Shown: one piece after another, positions 16,437 through 24,504 of the stretch
Position numbering within the stretch: the first letter of the stretch is position 1
Layout: every line of letters starts with the position of its first letter
Source of the DNA: Corallococcus silvisoli
GTDB lineage: Bacteria; Myxococcota; Myxococcia; Myxococcales; Myxococcaceae
Assembly: GCF_009909145.1 (NCBI RefSeq)
Contig: NZ_JAAAPJ010000003.1
Span: forward strand, 186,001 to 250,000
Length of the DNA: 64,000 nt
Reading direction: 5' to 3'
Program-made: the position numbers and the translations under genes
Notes under the pieces: model-generated
Told to the model about the DNA's origin: nothing
Databases searched by the model: none
The model's input: only the letters and a program-made list of their open reading frames with translations

Positions 16437-16889
16437 CTACTCCCCTGAGCGCGGGTCGGACGGGGGCTCGAACGCGGCGAGGATCTTCTTCGCGATGCGC
16501 TCGAAGTCCTCCACGTCCCGGTCATCGAGCACCGTCGCGAGCCGCGAGATGAGCCCCTCGCGCACCGCCTCCACCCGCTCCCGCGCGCGCTGCCCGGAGG
16601 CGGTCAGCTCCAGGGCGTACTGGCGGCGGTCCTCCTCGCTGCGCTTGCGGCGGATCCACCCGCGCTCGATCAGCGTCTCGAGCGCTCGGCCGGTCAGCGT
16701 CGGAGCGGTCTCCGTGGCCCTCGCCAGGTCCGCCTGTGAGATGCGGCTGTTGCGGCCGATGTGCCGCAGGAACTTCGCCTGCGCGCTCCCCACCTCGAAG
16801 GTCGAATACGCCTGCGCCGCGACCGACCGGAGGCGCCGCGACACGGCGGTGAGCTGCTCGAAGAAGTCGTGAGGGTCGCGCCGGTCCAC
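16437..16889 (-). CDS. MarR-family transcriptional regulator
   Basis: The 150-residue protein has a winged helix-turn-helix (FLRHIGRNSRISQADLARAT, then LTGRALETLIERGWIRRKRS and EEDRRQYALELTASGQRARE, about 45-110) flanked by dimerisation helices, as in MarR. The GTG at 16889 with GGAG 5 nt upstream is preferred over an ATG 45 codons upstream that would run through the operator. It is divergent from an MFS exporter gene, the usual arrangement for a MarR repressor of efflux. Confidence 0.88.
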   Translation of the reverse strand: MDRRDPHDFFEQLTAVSRRLRSVAAQAYSTFEVGSAQAKFLRHIGRNSRISQADLARATETAPTLTGRALETLIERGWIRRKRSEEDRRQYALELTASGQRARERVEAVREGLISRLATVLDDRDVEDFERIAKKILAAFEPPSDPRSGE

Positions 16890-16942
16890 GTCTCCAAGCG
16901 TAGTCGCCGGGTGGAGCGCGCGCAACGCACAGGGCGGTTCGC

Positions 16943-16979
16943 TTGACGAATCGTGCACGGGTGCATCATATTGATGCAC
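16943..16979 (+). promoter_or_regulatory. MFS promoter with perfect 19-bp MarR operator
   Basis: GTGCATCATATTGATGCAC (16961-16979) is a perfect palindrome with 8-bp arms around TAT. TTGACG at 16943-16948 and CATATT at 16967-16972 make a -35/-10 pair 18 bp apart, so the palindrome covers the -10 and the transcription start, as a repressor site would. It ends 10 bp before the MFS start codon. Confidence 0.75.
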
Positions 16980-16989
16980 GGGTATACGA

Positions 16990-18192
16990 ATGCAGGGGAC
17001 CTTCCGCTCGCTGAGAGGCTTCAACTACCGGACATGGGCGGCCGGGGCGATTGTGTCCAACGTGGGCACGTGGATGCAGCGCACCGCCCAGGACTGGATC
17101 GTCCTCACCCAGCTGACGCACAACAACGCGACCGCGGTGGGCGTGGTCATGGCGCTCCAGTTCGGGCCGCAGTTGCTCCTCCTGCCCCTGACGGGCTTCG
17201 CGGCGGACCACCTGGACCGGCGCAAGCTGCTGTTCGCCACGCAGGCGCTGCTGGGGGCGCTGGCCCTGGGACTGGGGCTGCTCACGCTCAGCGGACGCAT
17301 CCTGCTGTGGCACGTCTACGTGTTCGCGTTCCTCCTGGGCTGCGTCACCGCGTTCGACGCCCCCGCGCGGCAGACGTTCGTGTCGGAGCTGGTGGGCGAA
17401 GAGGACCTGTCCAACGCGGTGGCGCTGAACTCCACCTCGTTCCATGCCGCGCGGATGATTGGACCGGCCATCGCGGGGGTGCTCATCTCCGCCGTGGGCT
17501 CCGGGTGGCTGTTCGTGCTCAACGCCGCCTCGTTCATCGCCGTGCTGTGTTCGCTGAGCCTGCTTCGCGTGGAGGAGCTGCACCGGAGCGACCGGGCACC
17601 GCGGACGCGAGGGGGCCTGGTGGACGGCTTCATCTACGTCTGGAGGCGGCCCGACCTGCGGGCCATCCTGATCATGTTCTTCTTGATCGGGACGTTCGGG
17701 CTCAACTTCCCCATCTTCATCTCCACCATGGCCGTCAGCGTCTTCCACGAAGGCGCGGGCCGGTACGGGCTGCTGACGTCGATCATGGCGATGGGCTCGG
17801 TGGCGGGGGCGCTCCTCTCCGCCCGGCGCCCGCATCCCCGCGCCAGCCTGCTCGTCTCGGGGGCCGCCATCTTCGGGGGCGGACTGGCGCTCGCCGCGGT
17901 CATGCCGGGCTACGGCCTCTTCGGCATCGCGCTCGTCCTCATCGGCGTCTCCGCGCAGACGTTCACCACCACGGCGAACAGCGTGGTGCAGCTCTCGACG
18001 GAGCCCGTGATGCGGGGACGCGTGCTCGCCATCCTGCTGGCCATCGCCCTGGGGGGGACGCCCATCGGGGCCCCCATCGTCGGCTGGGTGGCGGACGCGT
18101 TCGGCCCGCGCTGGGCGCTGGGCGTGGGTGCCGCCGCGGGCTTCGCCGCCGCGCTCATCGGAGTCCGTTTCCTCTCCACGAAAGAAAGGTGA
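16990..18192 (+). CDS. MFS transporter, EntS/MFS_3 type
   Basis: The 400-residue protein has about twelve membrane helices and the MFS loop 2-3 signature (GFAADHLDRRKLLFATQALL), with the EntS/MFS_3-type starts FNYRTWAAGAIVSNVGTWMQ and RTAQDWIVLTQLT and the helix-5 stretch NAVALNSTSFHAARMIGPAI. This branch exports small molecules such as siderophores and drugs. Transcription is likely repressed by the divergent MarR protein. The isochorismatase-like gene follows after 3 bp in the same operon. The cargo is unknown. Confidence 0.9.
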   Translation: MQGTFRSLRGFNYRTWAAGAIVSNVGTWMQRTAQDWIVLTQLTHNNATAVGVVMALQFGPQLLLLPLTGFAADHLDRRKLLFATQALLGALALGLGLLTLSGRILLWHVYVFAFLLGCVTAFDAPARQTFVSELVGEEDLSNAVALNSTSFHAARMIGPAIAGVLISAVGSGWLFVLNAASFIAVLCSLSLLRVEELHRSDRAPRTRGGLVDGFIYVWRRPDLRAILIMFFLIGTFGLNFPIFISTMAVSVFHEGAGRYGLLTSIMAMGSVAGALLSARRPHPRASLLVSGAAIFGGGLALAAVMPGYGLFGIALVLIGVSAQTFTTTANSVVQLSTEPVMRGRVLAILLAIALGGTPIGAPIVGWVADAFGPRWALGVGAAAGFAAALIGVRFLSTKER

Positions 18193-18195
18193 AGC

Positions 18196-18771
18196 ATGCC
18201 CGCCACGACGCTGGATTCCAGGACCGCCCTCGTCGTCATCGACCTCCAACGGGGGCTGTCCCAGGTCCCCTGCGTGCACCCCTTCCAGGAGGTCGTCGCG
18301 AACACGGTGCGGCTGGCGGAGGCCTTCCGGCGCGTCGGGCTGCCCGTCGTGCTGGTGACGGTTTCCTTCTCACCGGACGGCGGAGACCGGCTCCGGTCGC
18401 GCACGCAGGTGCCCGCGCGTCCCATCCCCAACGCGCCGGAGTTCACGCAGCTGGTGCCAGAGCTGGGGCCGAAGCCGGGGGACCTGCTCATCACGAAGCA
18501 CCAGTGGAGCGCGTTCTACGGCACGGAGCTCGACCTCCAGCTGCGGCGCCGGCAGGTGACGGGGATCGTGCTGGCGGGCGTGGCGACGAGCATCGGCGTC
18601 GACACGACGGCGCGGGCCGCGCACGAGCGCGCGTACAACCTCACCTTCGCGTCCGATGCCATGACGGACACGGACATCGCCGCGCACGACTTCGCGATGT
18701 CGAAGATCTTCCCGCGCATCGGAGAGGTGGACACCACCGATGCGCTGCTCGCGCTGCTCGGCCGCGGGTGA
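18196..18771 (+). CDS. Isochorismatase-like hydrolase lacking the catalytic Cys
   Basis: The 191-residue protein has the isochorismatase fold: VVIDLQRG with Asp16, ITKHQWSAFYGT with Lys101, and the GVAT cis-peptide motif (128-131). The usual cysteine three residues on is Gly134 (GVATSIGVDTTAR). EntB/PhzD-type isochorismatases and YecD-like proteins also lack it, so the enzyme, if active, may act on a vinyl ether or another non-amide substrate. It is co-transcribed with the MFS exporter under MarR control, which suggests detoxification plus export. Its last 17 codons are repeated at 20256. Confidence 0.85.
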   Translation: MPATTLDSRTALVVIDLQRGLSQVPCVHPFQEVVANTVRLAEAFRRVGLPVVLVTVSFSPDGGDRLRSRTQVPARPIPNAPEFTQLVPELGPKPGDLLITKHQWSAFYGTELDLQLRRRQVTGIVLAGVATSIGVDTTARAAHERAYNLTFASDAMTDTDIAAHDFAMSKIFPRIGEVDTTDALLALLGRG

Positions 18772-19002
18772 GGGCCTACTTCTTCTCCAGGACGACGGCG
18801 TAGAACTCGATGCCCACGCCCTGCCGGTCCTCCTCGGTGATGGCGTCGTCGGGCAGGCCCAGGAACCGGCTCACCGGCACGACACCGCCAGGGCCGGGGG
18901 TCCACGGCCCGCAGAGCTCCAGGTATTCAGGCAGGGAGAGCAGCTCGAAGGACTCTCCCATCTTCTGGAACATCCCCACGAACTGCTCCCACTGGGGCGT
19001 CG
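18720..19002. repeat. 283-bp perfect direct repeat, left copy
   Basis: This segment is identical, base for base as read, to 20256-20538. It holds the last 17 codons of the isochorismatase gene and the 3' end of the methyltransferase gene. The matching stops sharply at both sides. The copies bracket the toxin-immunity pair at 19003-20255 (unit length 1536 bp). Confidence 0.95.
18776..19002 (-). pseudogene. C-terminal fragment of the SAM-dependent methyltransferase
   Basis: The frame encodes the last about 75 residues of the methyltransferase at 20312-21124 (including MGMFQKMGESFELLSLPEY and the end GVGIEFYAVVLEKK) and is cut at the repeat boundary at 19002. It has no N-terminal domain and no sensible start. 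It is a by-product of the duplication that placed the toxin cassette here. Confidence 0.9.
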
Positions 19003-19093
19003 GGTGAGTTGAGCGCGTTGGAGCACCTCCACACGTCCAGGTTGTATGAGAGGCTTCTGGCCAAATGGCTTGATTGAGGCCGCTGCAACAGCC

Positions 19094-19555
19094 TCAGTCC
19101 GCCAACCAGAAGGCCCTGTTTCCGCTGCGCAGCGCCTTCGCCAGGAACTCCTCGAAGGATGCGGCGATGCGCGGCGCCTCCTCCGGGTACGTCTCGTGGA
19201 AGGCGTCGAGCAGCGGGTAGCGGCCGTGCTCGCGACTGGCCACGTCCAAGATGACGAAGTTGGTGTCCTGCATGTCCACCAGCGTGTAGTGCGACGGCGA
19301 CCCGTCCTTGTCCTCTTCGCTACCGCGGATGGCCGCTCGGGCGCGCTCAATCCGATCCAGCGGGAGGATGCGGTAGTTCATCTCGGGCGGAGCATCGAAG
19401 AGCGCAGCGCCATCGCAGTGGAGGTAGAAGGCGCACAGGTCCGCATCCAACTTCCAGCCGACGCGCGCCTCGAACGTTGCCACCTGGGCAGGCGTCGCGG
19501 GCGGGTTGGGGAAGTGACGGGCGGAGACTTCGGCCAGCAGTCGAGCCATGGACAT
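19094..19555 (-). CDS. SMI1/KNR4 (SUKH) family immunity protein
   Basis: The 153-residue protein shows the SUKH pattern: PATPAQVATFEARVGWKLDA and DLCAFYLHCDGAALFD near residues 20-55, a central beta region (NYRILPLDRIERARAAI), then NFVILDVASREHGRYPLLDA and the end helix FEEFLAKALRSG. SUKH proteins are the classic immunity partners of nuclease toxins in polymorphic toxin systems. The ATG at 19555 is preceded by GAGG and lies 8 bp after the toxin stop; a TTG at 19567 would overlap it. It should protect the cell from the toxin encoded just upstream. Confidence 0.85.
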   Translation of the reverse strand: MSMARLLAEVSARHFPNPPATPAQVATFEARVGWKLDADLCAFYLHCDGAALFDAPPEMNYRILPLDRIERARAAIRGSEEDKDGSPSHYTLVDMQDTNFVILDVASREHGRYPLLDAFHETYPEEAPRIAASFEEFLAKALRSGNRAFWLAD

Positions 19556-19563
19556 GGGTACCC

Positions 19564-20235
19564 TCAATCCCCGTAGGGGCGCTCAGGGCCGGGAGTCAGC
19601 CACCTGCCACCTGGCGCGTAGCAGGCGGGGTACTCGGCGTTGAATACCTTGTGGACGGCGTCGGGGACAGGCAGCACGTTTCCGGGTGCAGTGGGCGCAC
19701 CACCGTGCGCCAGGTCGAAGACGTGGTGGCCCGCCCAGAGACTTCCAGCCGTCTGGGGCCACTCGCCGAACTCCGCCCCCCACTCGTGCCGGAAGACCTT
19801 GCGCGCGCTGTCCCAGGTATCTCGTCGCGACTGGAGGTCCGCGACCTTGGGGTAGTCGCAGCAGCAGTGGGTGATGGCGAGGCGCCCGCCAGCTTCAGCG
19901 GGCAAGAAGAGGTATCGCCCCCGCCAGTCGCCCTTGATGTCGGCCAGCCACATGCAGCCCATGAGCGCCCGCCCCTCCCTCGTGCACTTCGACTCGCACC
20001 GGGCAATGAACGCGGCGCTGCACTGCCAGGGCCCATAGTAGAGGGTCGTCCGGAGCTGGCCGCCGTCCGGCGTGGTGACGACTGGACCCACCCACTTCGC
20101 CCGCGCGGGGCTGCCTCCACCCGTCACGGTGGCCGAGCCGCACCCGACGAGGGCGAGGACGAGGACGAGGACGGAGCTCGCGGCGCGCGGAGTGAGGATG
20201 GCGGCTGCCACGGCAAGCAATGAAATCACGGACAA
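19564..20235 (-). CDS. Lipoprotein toxin with GHH (HNH/EndoVII-like) nuclease domain, SitA-like
   Basis: The product (up to 223 residues; start uncertain among TTG 20235, GTG 20229 and GTG 20211) has a lipoprotein signal ending LVLVLALVGC (Cys32). A Cys-rich central region follows (CSAAFIARCESKCTREG, ITHCCCDYP). The C-terminal domain reads WAGHHVFDLAHGG with GHH at 169-171, then GNVLPVPDAVHKVFN with Asn186 and His195, the order of residues expected in the Tox-GHH nuclease class. A lipidated toxin followed directly by an immunity gene is the plan of SitA/SitI, which myxobacteria pass between cells by outer-membrane exchange. SitA membership is inference. Confidence 0.72.
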   Translation of the reverse strand: MSVISLLAVAAAILTPRAASSVLVLVLALVGCGSATVTGGGSPARAKWVGPVVTTPDGGQLRTTLYYGPWQCSAAFIARCESKCTREGRALMGCMWLADIKGDWRGRYLFLPAEAGGRLAITHCCCDYPKVADLQSRRDTWDSARKVFRHEWGAEFGEWPQTAGSLWAGHHVFDLAHGGAPTAPGNVLPVPDAVHKVFNAEYPACYAPGGRWLTPGPERPYGD

Positions 20236-20255
20236 GCTTGCAAGTTAAACTAGGC

Positions 20256-20307
20256 CGGAGAGGTGGACACCACCGATGCGCTGCTCGCGCTGCTCGGCCG
20301 CGGGTGA
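20256..20307 (+). pseudogene. 17-codon tail of the isochorismatase gene
   Basis: Repeat-borne copy of the end of the gene at 18196-18771 (GEVDTTDALLALLGRG then TGA at 20305-20307). It has no start and no upstream coding sequence; it is duplication debris. Confidence 0.85.
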
Positions 20308-20538
20308 GGGCCTACTTCTTCTCCAGGACGACGGCGTAGAACTCGATGCCCACGCCCTGCCGGTCCTCCTCGGTGATGGCGTCGTCGGGCAGGCCCAGGA
20401 ACCGGCTCACCGGCACGACACCGCCAGGGCCGGGGGTCCACGGCCCGCAGAGCTCCAGGTATTCAGGCAGGGAGAGCAGCTCGAAGGACTCTCCCATCTT
20501 CTGGAACATCCCCACGAACTGCTCCCACTGGGGCGTCG
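20256..20538. repeat. 283-bp perfect direct repeat, right copy
   Basis: This is identical to 18720-19002 with an offset of 1536 bp. On this side the methyltransferase continues beyond the repeat and is complete, while the isochorismatase is only a 17-codon tail; on the left side it is the reverse. That pattern is what a single crossover of a circular DNA, or a tandem-type duplication around an insert, leaves behind. Confidence 0.95.
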
Positions 20539-21124
20539 TCTTCGCGGGGTCCTTGGTCTCGAAGGTGGTGAAGAGCTTCGAGCCCGGCGCGGCCCAGTCA
20601 TACAGGTCGCGGAAGAACTGCCGGTTCTCCTCCGGCTTGAGGAACACGGTGATGCCGTTGGCGCCCAGGGCCACCTTGCGCTGGCCGCCCAGGAACTCGC
20701 GCACGTCGGCGCGCTCCAGGAACGCCTTCGCCTGACGGATGTCGCACTCCAGGTAGCGCACGCGCGGCTCATCCCCCAGGAGCACGCGCGCCTGCGCCAT
20801 CGTCAGCGGATTGATGTCCGAGTACAGCACCTTCACGTCCGGAGGCAGCACCCCGTGCACGTGGTCGTTGGTCGGCAGGCCGGACGCGAAGTCCACCCAG
20901 CGCGTGAAGCCCTCCGCCGACAGCCGCTTCGCCGCGGCCTGAAGGCAGGCGCGCAGCATCCGCACCCACTTCCGCGTCGAAGGCAGCAGCGAGAACATGT
21001 ACTCCGCCGCCTGCCGGTCCGACTCGAAGTGGTGGATGCCTCCCAGCGTGTAGTCGTAGATGCGCGCCGCGTCGGGGACTTGGGGATTCACGCCCGGCAC
21101 GCGGGCCAGCTCGTTCACATCCAT
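20312..21124 (-). CDS. SAM-dependent methyltransferase, DUF574 (Methyltransf_19) type
   Basis: The 270-residue protein has the features of the S-adenosylmethionine methyltransferases first named DUF574: PDAARIYDYTLGGIHHFESD and QAAEYMFSLLPSTRKWVRML at the N-terminus, a SAM-binding region (RWVDFASGLPTNDHVHGVLP, then VKVLYSDINPLTMAQARVLL) and ALGANGITVFLKPEENRQFF further on. Substrates of this family are mostly unknown. ATG 21124 (MDVNELA) is the best start. Its 3' 227 bp are duplicated at 18776-19002. Confidence 0.85.
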   Translation of the reverse strand: MDVNELARVPGVNPQVPDAARIYDYTLGGIHHFESDRQAAEYMFSLLPSTRKWVRMLRACLQAAAKRLSAEGFTRWVDFASGLPTNDHVHGVLPPDVKVLYSDINPLTMAQARVLLGDEPRVRYLECDIRQAKAFLERADVREFLGGQRKVALGANGITVFLKPEENRQFFRDLYDWAAPGSKLFTTFETKDPAKTTPQWEQFVGMFQKMGESFELLSLPEYLELCGPWTPGPGGVVPVSRFLGLPDDAITEEDRQGVGIEFYAVVLEKK

Positions 21125-21229
21125 GGTCGTCGCTCCATCGGTCCGGGCCCCCCACCCGCGTCCTGCCTCCGACGGGTGAGCCAGCTGCGCGCGCATTGTG
21201 CCGCTCCGCGCTCGCGGTTGCACCCGTCC

Positions 21230-22105
21230 CTACGGCGCGAGGCCCGCGACGTGGCGCAGCAACTCCAGGGGGCCCAGCGCCGCGACGGCGTCGAACTGCT
21301 CGGGCGCGCGCACCAGGAGGGAGCCCGCGAAGCCCAGCGCGTTGACGTTGACCCCCAGGTGCTCCGCGCGGCTCCGGGGCACGAGCAGCATCCAGTCCCG
21401 CGTGGCCAGCAGGTTGTACGGCGCGCGCGACGCCTCGCCCAGGCCCAGCGCGTCGCGCAGGAGCCGGTACGCCGCCAGCATCCGGGCCCCCTGCCCCGGC
21501 GCCTCCCAGGGGCCCAGGCCCGCCAGCAGGTGGGGGAACGGCAGCGCGCTCGCGGCCACCACGCGCCCGGGCGCGGGCAGCGTGGCGGGAAGCAGCGCCT
21601 CCACCGGGGCGCGGAGGCGGTCCGGCCCCAGCGGGGGAACCAGCTGCAGGTGCTTGTGCCGCTGGCTCGCGCCCGCCGTCTCCCCGGCGTTGTAGAAGGC
21701 CAGCCCGTCCAGGCCCTCCAGACACGTCGCGAGCGCGTCGAAGTCCCCGGCCGTCAGCAGCGCGTCCTGGGACTCGAAGGCCCGCGTCACCAGCAGCAGG
21801 TGGTGCTCCACGACGTTGAACTTGTTGAGCAGACAGACGTGCGCGGGAGGCACGTCGCCCAGCACGAGGTCCGGCTCCGGGTGCGCGAACGGGTTGAACG
21901 GCGCCCCACCCGAGGGCGCGGGCGGCTTGCGCTCCTTGAGCGCCACCCGGCCCAGCACCCGCACCTGGAACGTCGCGCCCGCGTCCGCCACCGTGCGCGC
22001 CTCGGTGGTGATGGGCTGCAACGCCCCGGTCTCCAGCGCGTGCCGGGTGACCGCCAGGGTGCGCGGCCACAGGGCTTCGGGCGTCAGCGGCGGCGTGGCG
22101 TTCAA
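21230..22105 (-). CDS. Ap4A phosphorylase-like ATP adenylyltransferase
   Basis: The 291-residue product carries FNPFAHPEPDLVLGDVPPAH and CLLNKFNVVEHHLLLVTRAF and the HIT-like catalytic stretch ASQRHKHLQLVP, with the H-x-H-x-Q arrangement of ATP adenylyltransferases that split diadenosine tetraphosphate. The C-terminal half (PYNLLATRDWMLLVPRSRAE) is also typical of the family. No ATG precedes the conserved start; a TTG at 22105 with GGGAGC 8 nt upstream is used. Its job would be removal of dinucleoside polyphosphates made under stress. Confidence 0.82.
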   Translation of the reverse strand: MNATPPLTPEALWPRTLAVTRHALETGALQPITTEARTVADAGATFQVRVLGRVALKERKPPAPSGGAPFNPFAHPEPDLVLGDVPPAHVCLLNKFNVVEHHLLLVTRAFESQDALLTAGDFDALATCLEGLDGLAFYNAGETAGASQRHKHLQLVPPLGPDRLRAPVEALLPATLPAPGRVVAASALPFPHLLAGLGPWEAPGQGARMLAAYRLLRDALGLGEASRAPYNLLATRDWMLLVPRSRAEHLGVNVNALGFAGSLLVRAPEQFDAVAALGPLELLRHVAGLAP

Positions 22106-22212
22106 GGGCGGAGCTCCCGGTCGGTGCCTGGAAGGCGTGCCCCCGAGTCTGTGCCGTCCCGCGCCGCCAGCGTCAACCCGCCTGCCGGAGGGGAAGCGCC
22201 GGGGTGTCCACC

Positions 22213-23655
22213 TCAGCGCGGAGGACGGAAGACGTATTGGTACACCGGGGACTCGCTGTCGGGCGGGTACTGGGCGTCCATGAAGGCGACCTGCGCGTGG
22301 TGGGTGATGAGCACGTCCTGGAGGCTGTCGTAGAGCACCACGACCTTCGTCGCCTTCCCCGTGGCGTCCAGGTCCACGCGCACCTTCAAGTTGCCCTTGA
22401 GCTCCGGCTTCTCCATCAGGTGGTCCAGGTACAGCGCCACGAGCCCCAGCGACACGCGGTCGTAGACCTGCTCCAGCGTGCCCTTCGCGGGCGACGCGGG
22501 CAGCCGCAGCCGCTTGGAGAGCTGCGCGAACTCCTCCGCGGCCTCCGGCACCGGGCGCTCCGGGGCCGCGAGCGCCGCGCGATACGCCATCACGGCCTCG
22601 AAGAAGCGCTCCTGCTTGAGCAGCAGCCGCGCCCGCCGCGCCTGGATGTCCGCGCGCTCCGGAGCCAGCGCCACCGCCTGATCCAGGCGCGCCTCGGTCC
22701 CGGCCGCGTCCGGCTTCGCCTCCGCCAGCGTCGCCAACCGCAGCAGCGGCTCCGGATCCTTCGGCGTCACGGCCGCCAGCCGCACCAGGGCCTTCTCCTC
22801 GTCCTCCGGGCGGTTCAGGTCCACGTTGAGCCGCACCCAGGTGGCGAGCACCGCCGGGTCCGCGCCCCCGAGCACCGAGTACCGCTCCAGCATCTTCACC
22901 GCCTGCGCCTTGTCCCCCGCGCCAAGCCACGCCTCCGCCTGCCGCCGGTGCGCCTCGCGGTCGTGAGGCTGGAGCGCGACCAGCAACGCGCCCGCCTCCG
23001 CGCCCGCCTTCGCGTCCCCCGCCTCGCGGGCCAGCCGCGACAGCACCTGGAGCGCCTCCGGCTGCTCCGGCCATTCCTTCACCGACCGCACCAGCAGCGC
23101 GCGCGCCTCCGCCGCCCCACCCGGCCGGCCCGCCAGGAGCAAGGCCAGGTCGGTGCGGAAGCGCGGGACGTCCAGCTTCGCCAGCGCCTCGCGCAGCCGC
23201 GCCTCCGCTTCCACGGGCTTGCCCTCCGCCTGGAGCCGCAGGCCGTCCACCCAGAGCGCGGGCGCGAAGCCGGGCACCGCCTTGCGCGCCACCTCCAGCG
23301 GAGCGGCCGCGTCCTTCAACATGCCCCAGCGCACGTACACGAGCCCCATGCCCACGTGCGGCCAGGGGTTCTCCGGATACACCACCGCGAGCGCCTTGAA
23401 CTCGCTGAAGCTCGCGTCCGAAGGCAGCGCGAGGAAGGCCCGGTACACCCGGGGCATCGGATCCCGGGGCGCCTTCGCCTCCTGGGCGTCCAGCTCCGTG
23501 CGCAGCGTGCTGGGACTCCCCTGGACGCGGGCCGTGTCCATCCGCTGGAGCATCGCCATCCCGTCCGCGGCCGGCGCGGGCACCGGCCTCGCGCCCAGGG
23601 CCGGAAGCGCGCACAGCGCGGAGAACAGCAGGCACGTCAGGACACGGGACGTCAT
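22213..23655 (-). CDS. Exported TPR protein with AgmX/PglI or TonB-like C-terminal domain
   Basis: The 480-residue product from ATG 23655 has a signal peptide (LTCLLFSALCALPALGARP). Residues about 30-370 are helical TPR-like repeats (ALWVDGLRLQAEGKPVEAEA, LARLREALAKLDVP-type units, QAVALAPERADIQARRARLL). The last about 90 residues (EQVYDRVSLGLVALYLDHLM, then GNLKVRVDLDATGKATKVVV) resemble the AgmX/PglI-type TonB-like domain found in myxobacterial motility proteins. It is probably periplasmic. An ATG 8 codons upstream is possible but breaks the signal peptide. Confidence 0.75.
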   Translation of the reverse strand: MTSRVLTCLLFSALCALPALGARPVPAPAADGMAMLQRMDTARVQGSPSTLRTELDAQEAKAPRDPMPRVYRAFLALPSDASFSEFKALAVVYPENPWPHVGMGLVYVRWGMLKDAAAPLEVARKAVPGFAPALWVDGLRLQAEGKPVEAEARLREALAKLDVPRFRTDLALLLAGRPGGAAEARALLVRSVKEWPEQPEALQVLSRLAREAGDAKAGAEAGALLVALQPHDREAHRRQAEAWLGAGDKAQAVKMLERYSVLGGADPAVLATWVRLNVDLNRPEDEEKALVRLAAVTPKDPEPLLRLATLAEAKPDAAGTEARLDQAVALAPERADIQARRARLLLKQERFFEAVMAYRAALAAPERPVPEAAEEFAQLSKRLRLPASPAKGTLEQVYDRVSLGLVALYLDHLMEKPELKGNLKVRVDLDATGKATKVVVLYDSLQDVLITHHAQVAFMDAQYPPDSESPVYQYVFRPPR

Positions 23656-23934
23656 GAGGGGGAACCAGGGACGGGGCACGCTACCAGATGCCCCCTCGCG
23701 GATTCACTCCGACGAAGGCGCCGGCCCCCGCGCTCCAGAGGGCTCGCTCCGGTGCCCGGGGCGCGACCCGACGTGGATGGATTCACTTGTTTTTCATGTA
23801 TTGCTTGGAGGACTCCACCACGGGTGACAGAGGCGGGAAGGGGCGCGCCACCGTCGCGGAGGAGGGGCCGGCTTTCTCACTCTGGACGACACGCACCCGG
23901 TAGGGCTTGACCGGAACCGGAAGGGCTGGGCGGA

Positions 23935-24504
23935 ATGGTCTTCATGGCCGCCGCCGAAAAGCTCGTGTTCCCGACAATCGTCGAGGGACTCTTCGTCCGG
24001 GGACTGTCCGGAAAGGTCTCCTTCGCCCTCAAGGAGCAGCTGCGCAAGGAGGGGCTGGACCTGGACCGGCCGCTGCAACCGGCGTACTCGCTGGACACCT
24101 GGACGCGCTGCGTGGCGCTGACGGCGAAGTCGCTCCACCCGGAGCAGCCGGAGCCGGTGGCGTGGCGGATGCTGGGCGAGCGGATGATCGACGGCTACCG
24201 CGACACGATGGTGGGCCGGGCGCTGCTGGGCGTGCTGCGGCTCATCGGGCCCAAGCGGATGTTGCACCGCTCGCAGCACAGCTTCCGCACCGGCAACAAC
24301 TACACCGAGGTGCGCATCACCGAGCGCGGCGAGCGCGAAGCGGACCTGTGGCTCAACGAGCCCGGCCTGCTGCGCTACTTCAAGCAGGGCGTGATGCTGG
24401 CCACGGTGCGCGCCGCCAGTGGCCCCGCCACGCAGGTGGACGTCGTGCAGTTCGATGACGACAGCGTCACCTATCGCGTGTCCTGGGGCGCGTCAGGCTC
24501 CTGA
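23935..24504 (+). CDS. DUF2378 (TIGR02265) family protein
   Basis: The 189-residue protein matches the myxobacterial DUF2378 family: VEGLFVRGLSGKVSFALKEQ at the start, LQPAYSLDTWTRCVALTAKS, GERMIDGYRDTMVGRALLGV in the middle, and TGNNYTEVRITERG. The family occurs in many copies in myxobacterial genomes and has no known biochemical role; it may be a small-molecule sensor. ATG 23935 is used, with another in-frame ATG at 23944. Confidence 0.87.
   Translation: MVFMAAAEKLVFPTIVEGLFVRGLSGKVSFALKEQLRKEGLDLDRPLQPAYSLDTWTRCVALTAKSLHPEQPEPVAWRMLGERMIDGYRDTMVGRALLGVLRLIGPKRMLHRSQHSFRTGNNYTEVRITERGEREADLWLNEPGLLRYFKQGVMLATVRAASGPATQVDVVQFDDDSVTYRVSWGASGS

Noticed and set aside
18720..20538. An insertion sequence or composite transposon around the toxin pair
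   Set aside because: There is no transposase, no terminal inverted repeat, and the direct repeats are made of host gene ends, not of an IS.
21230..23635. A single 801-codon gene through both the Ap4A phosphorylase-like and TPR regions
   Set aside because: Only the last about 290 codons show family sequence; the rest is a Gly/Arg/Ala-rich out-of-frame shadow of the TPR gene.
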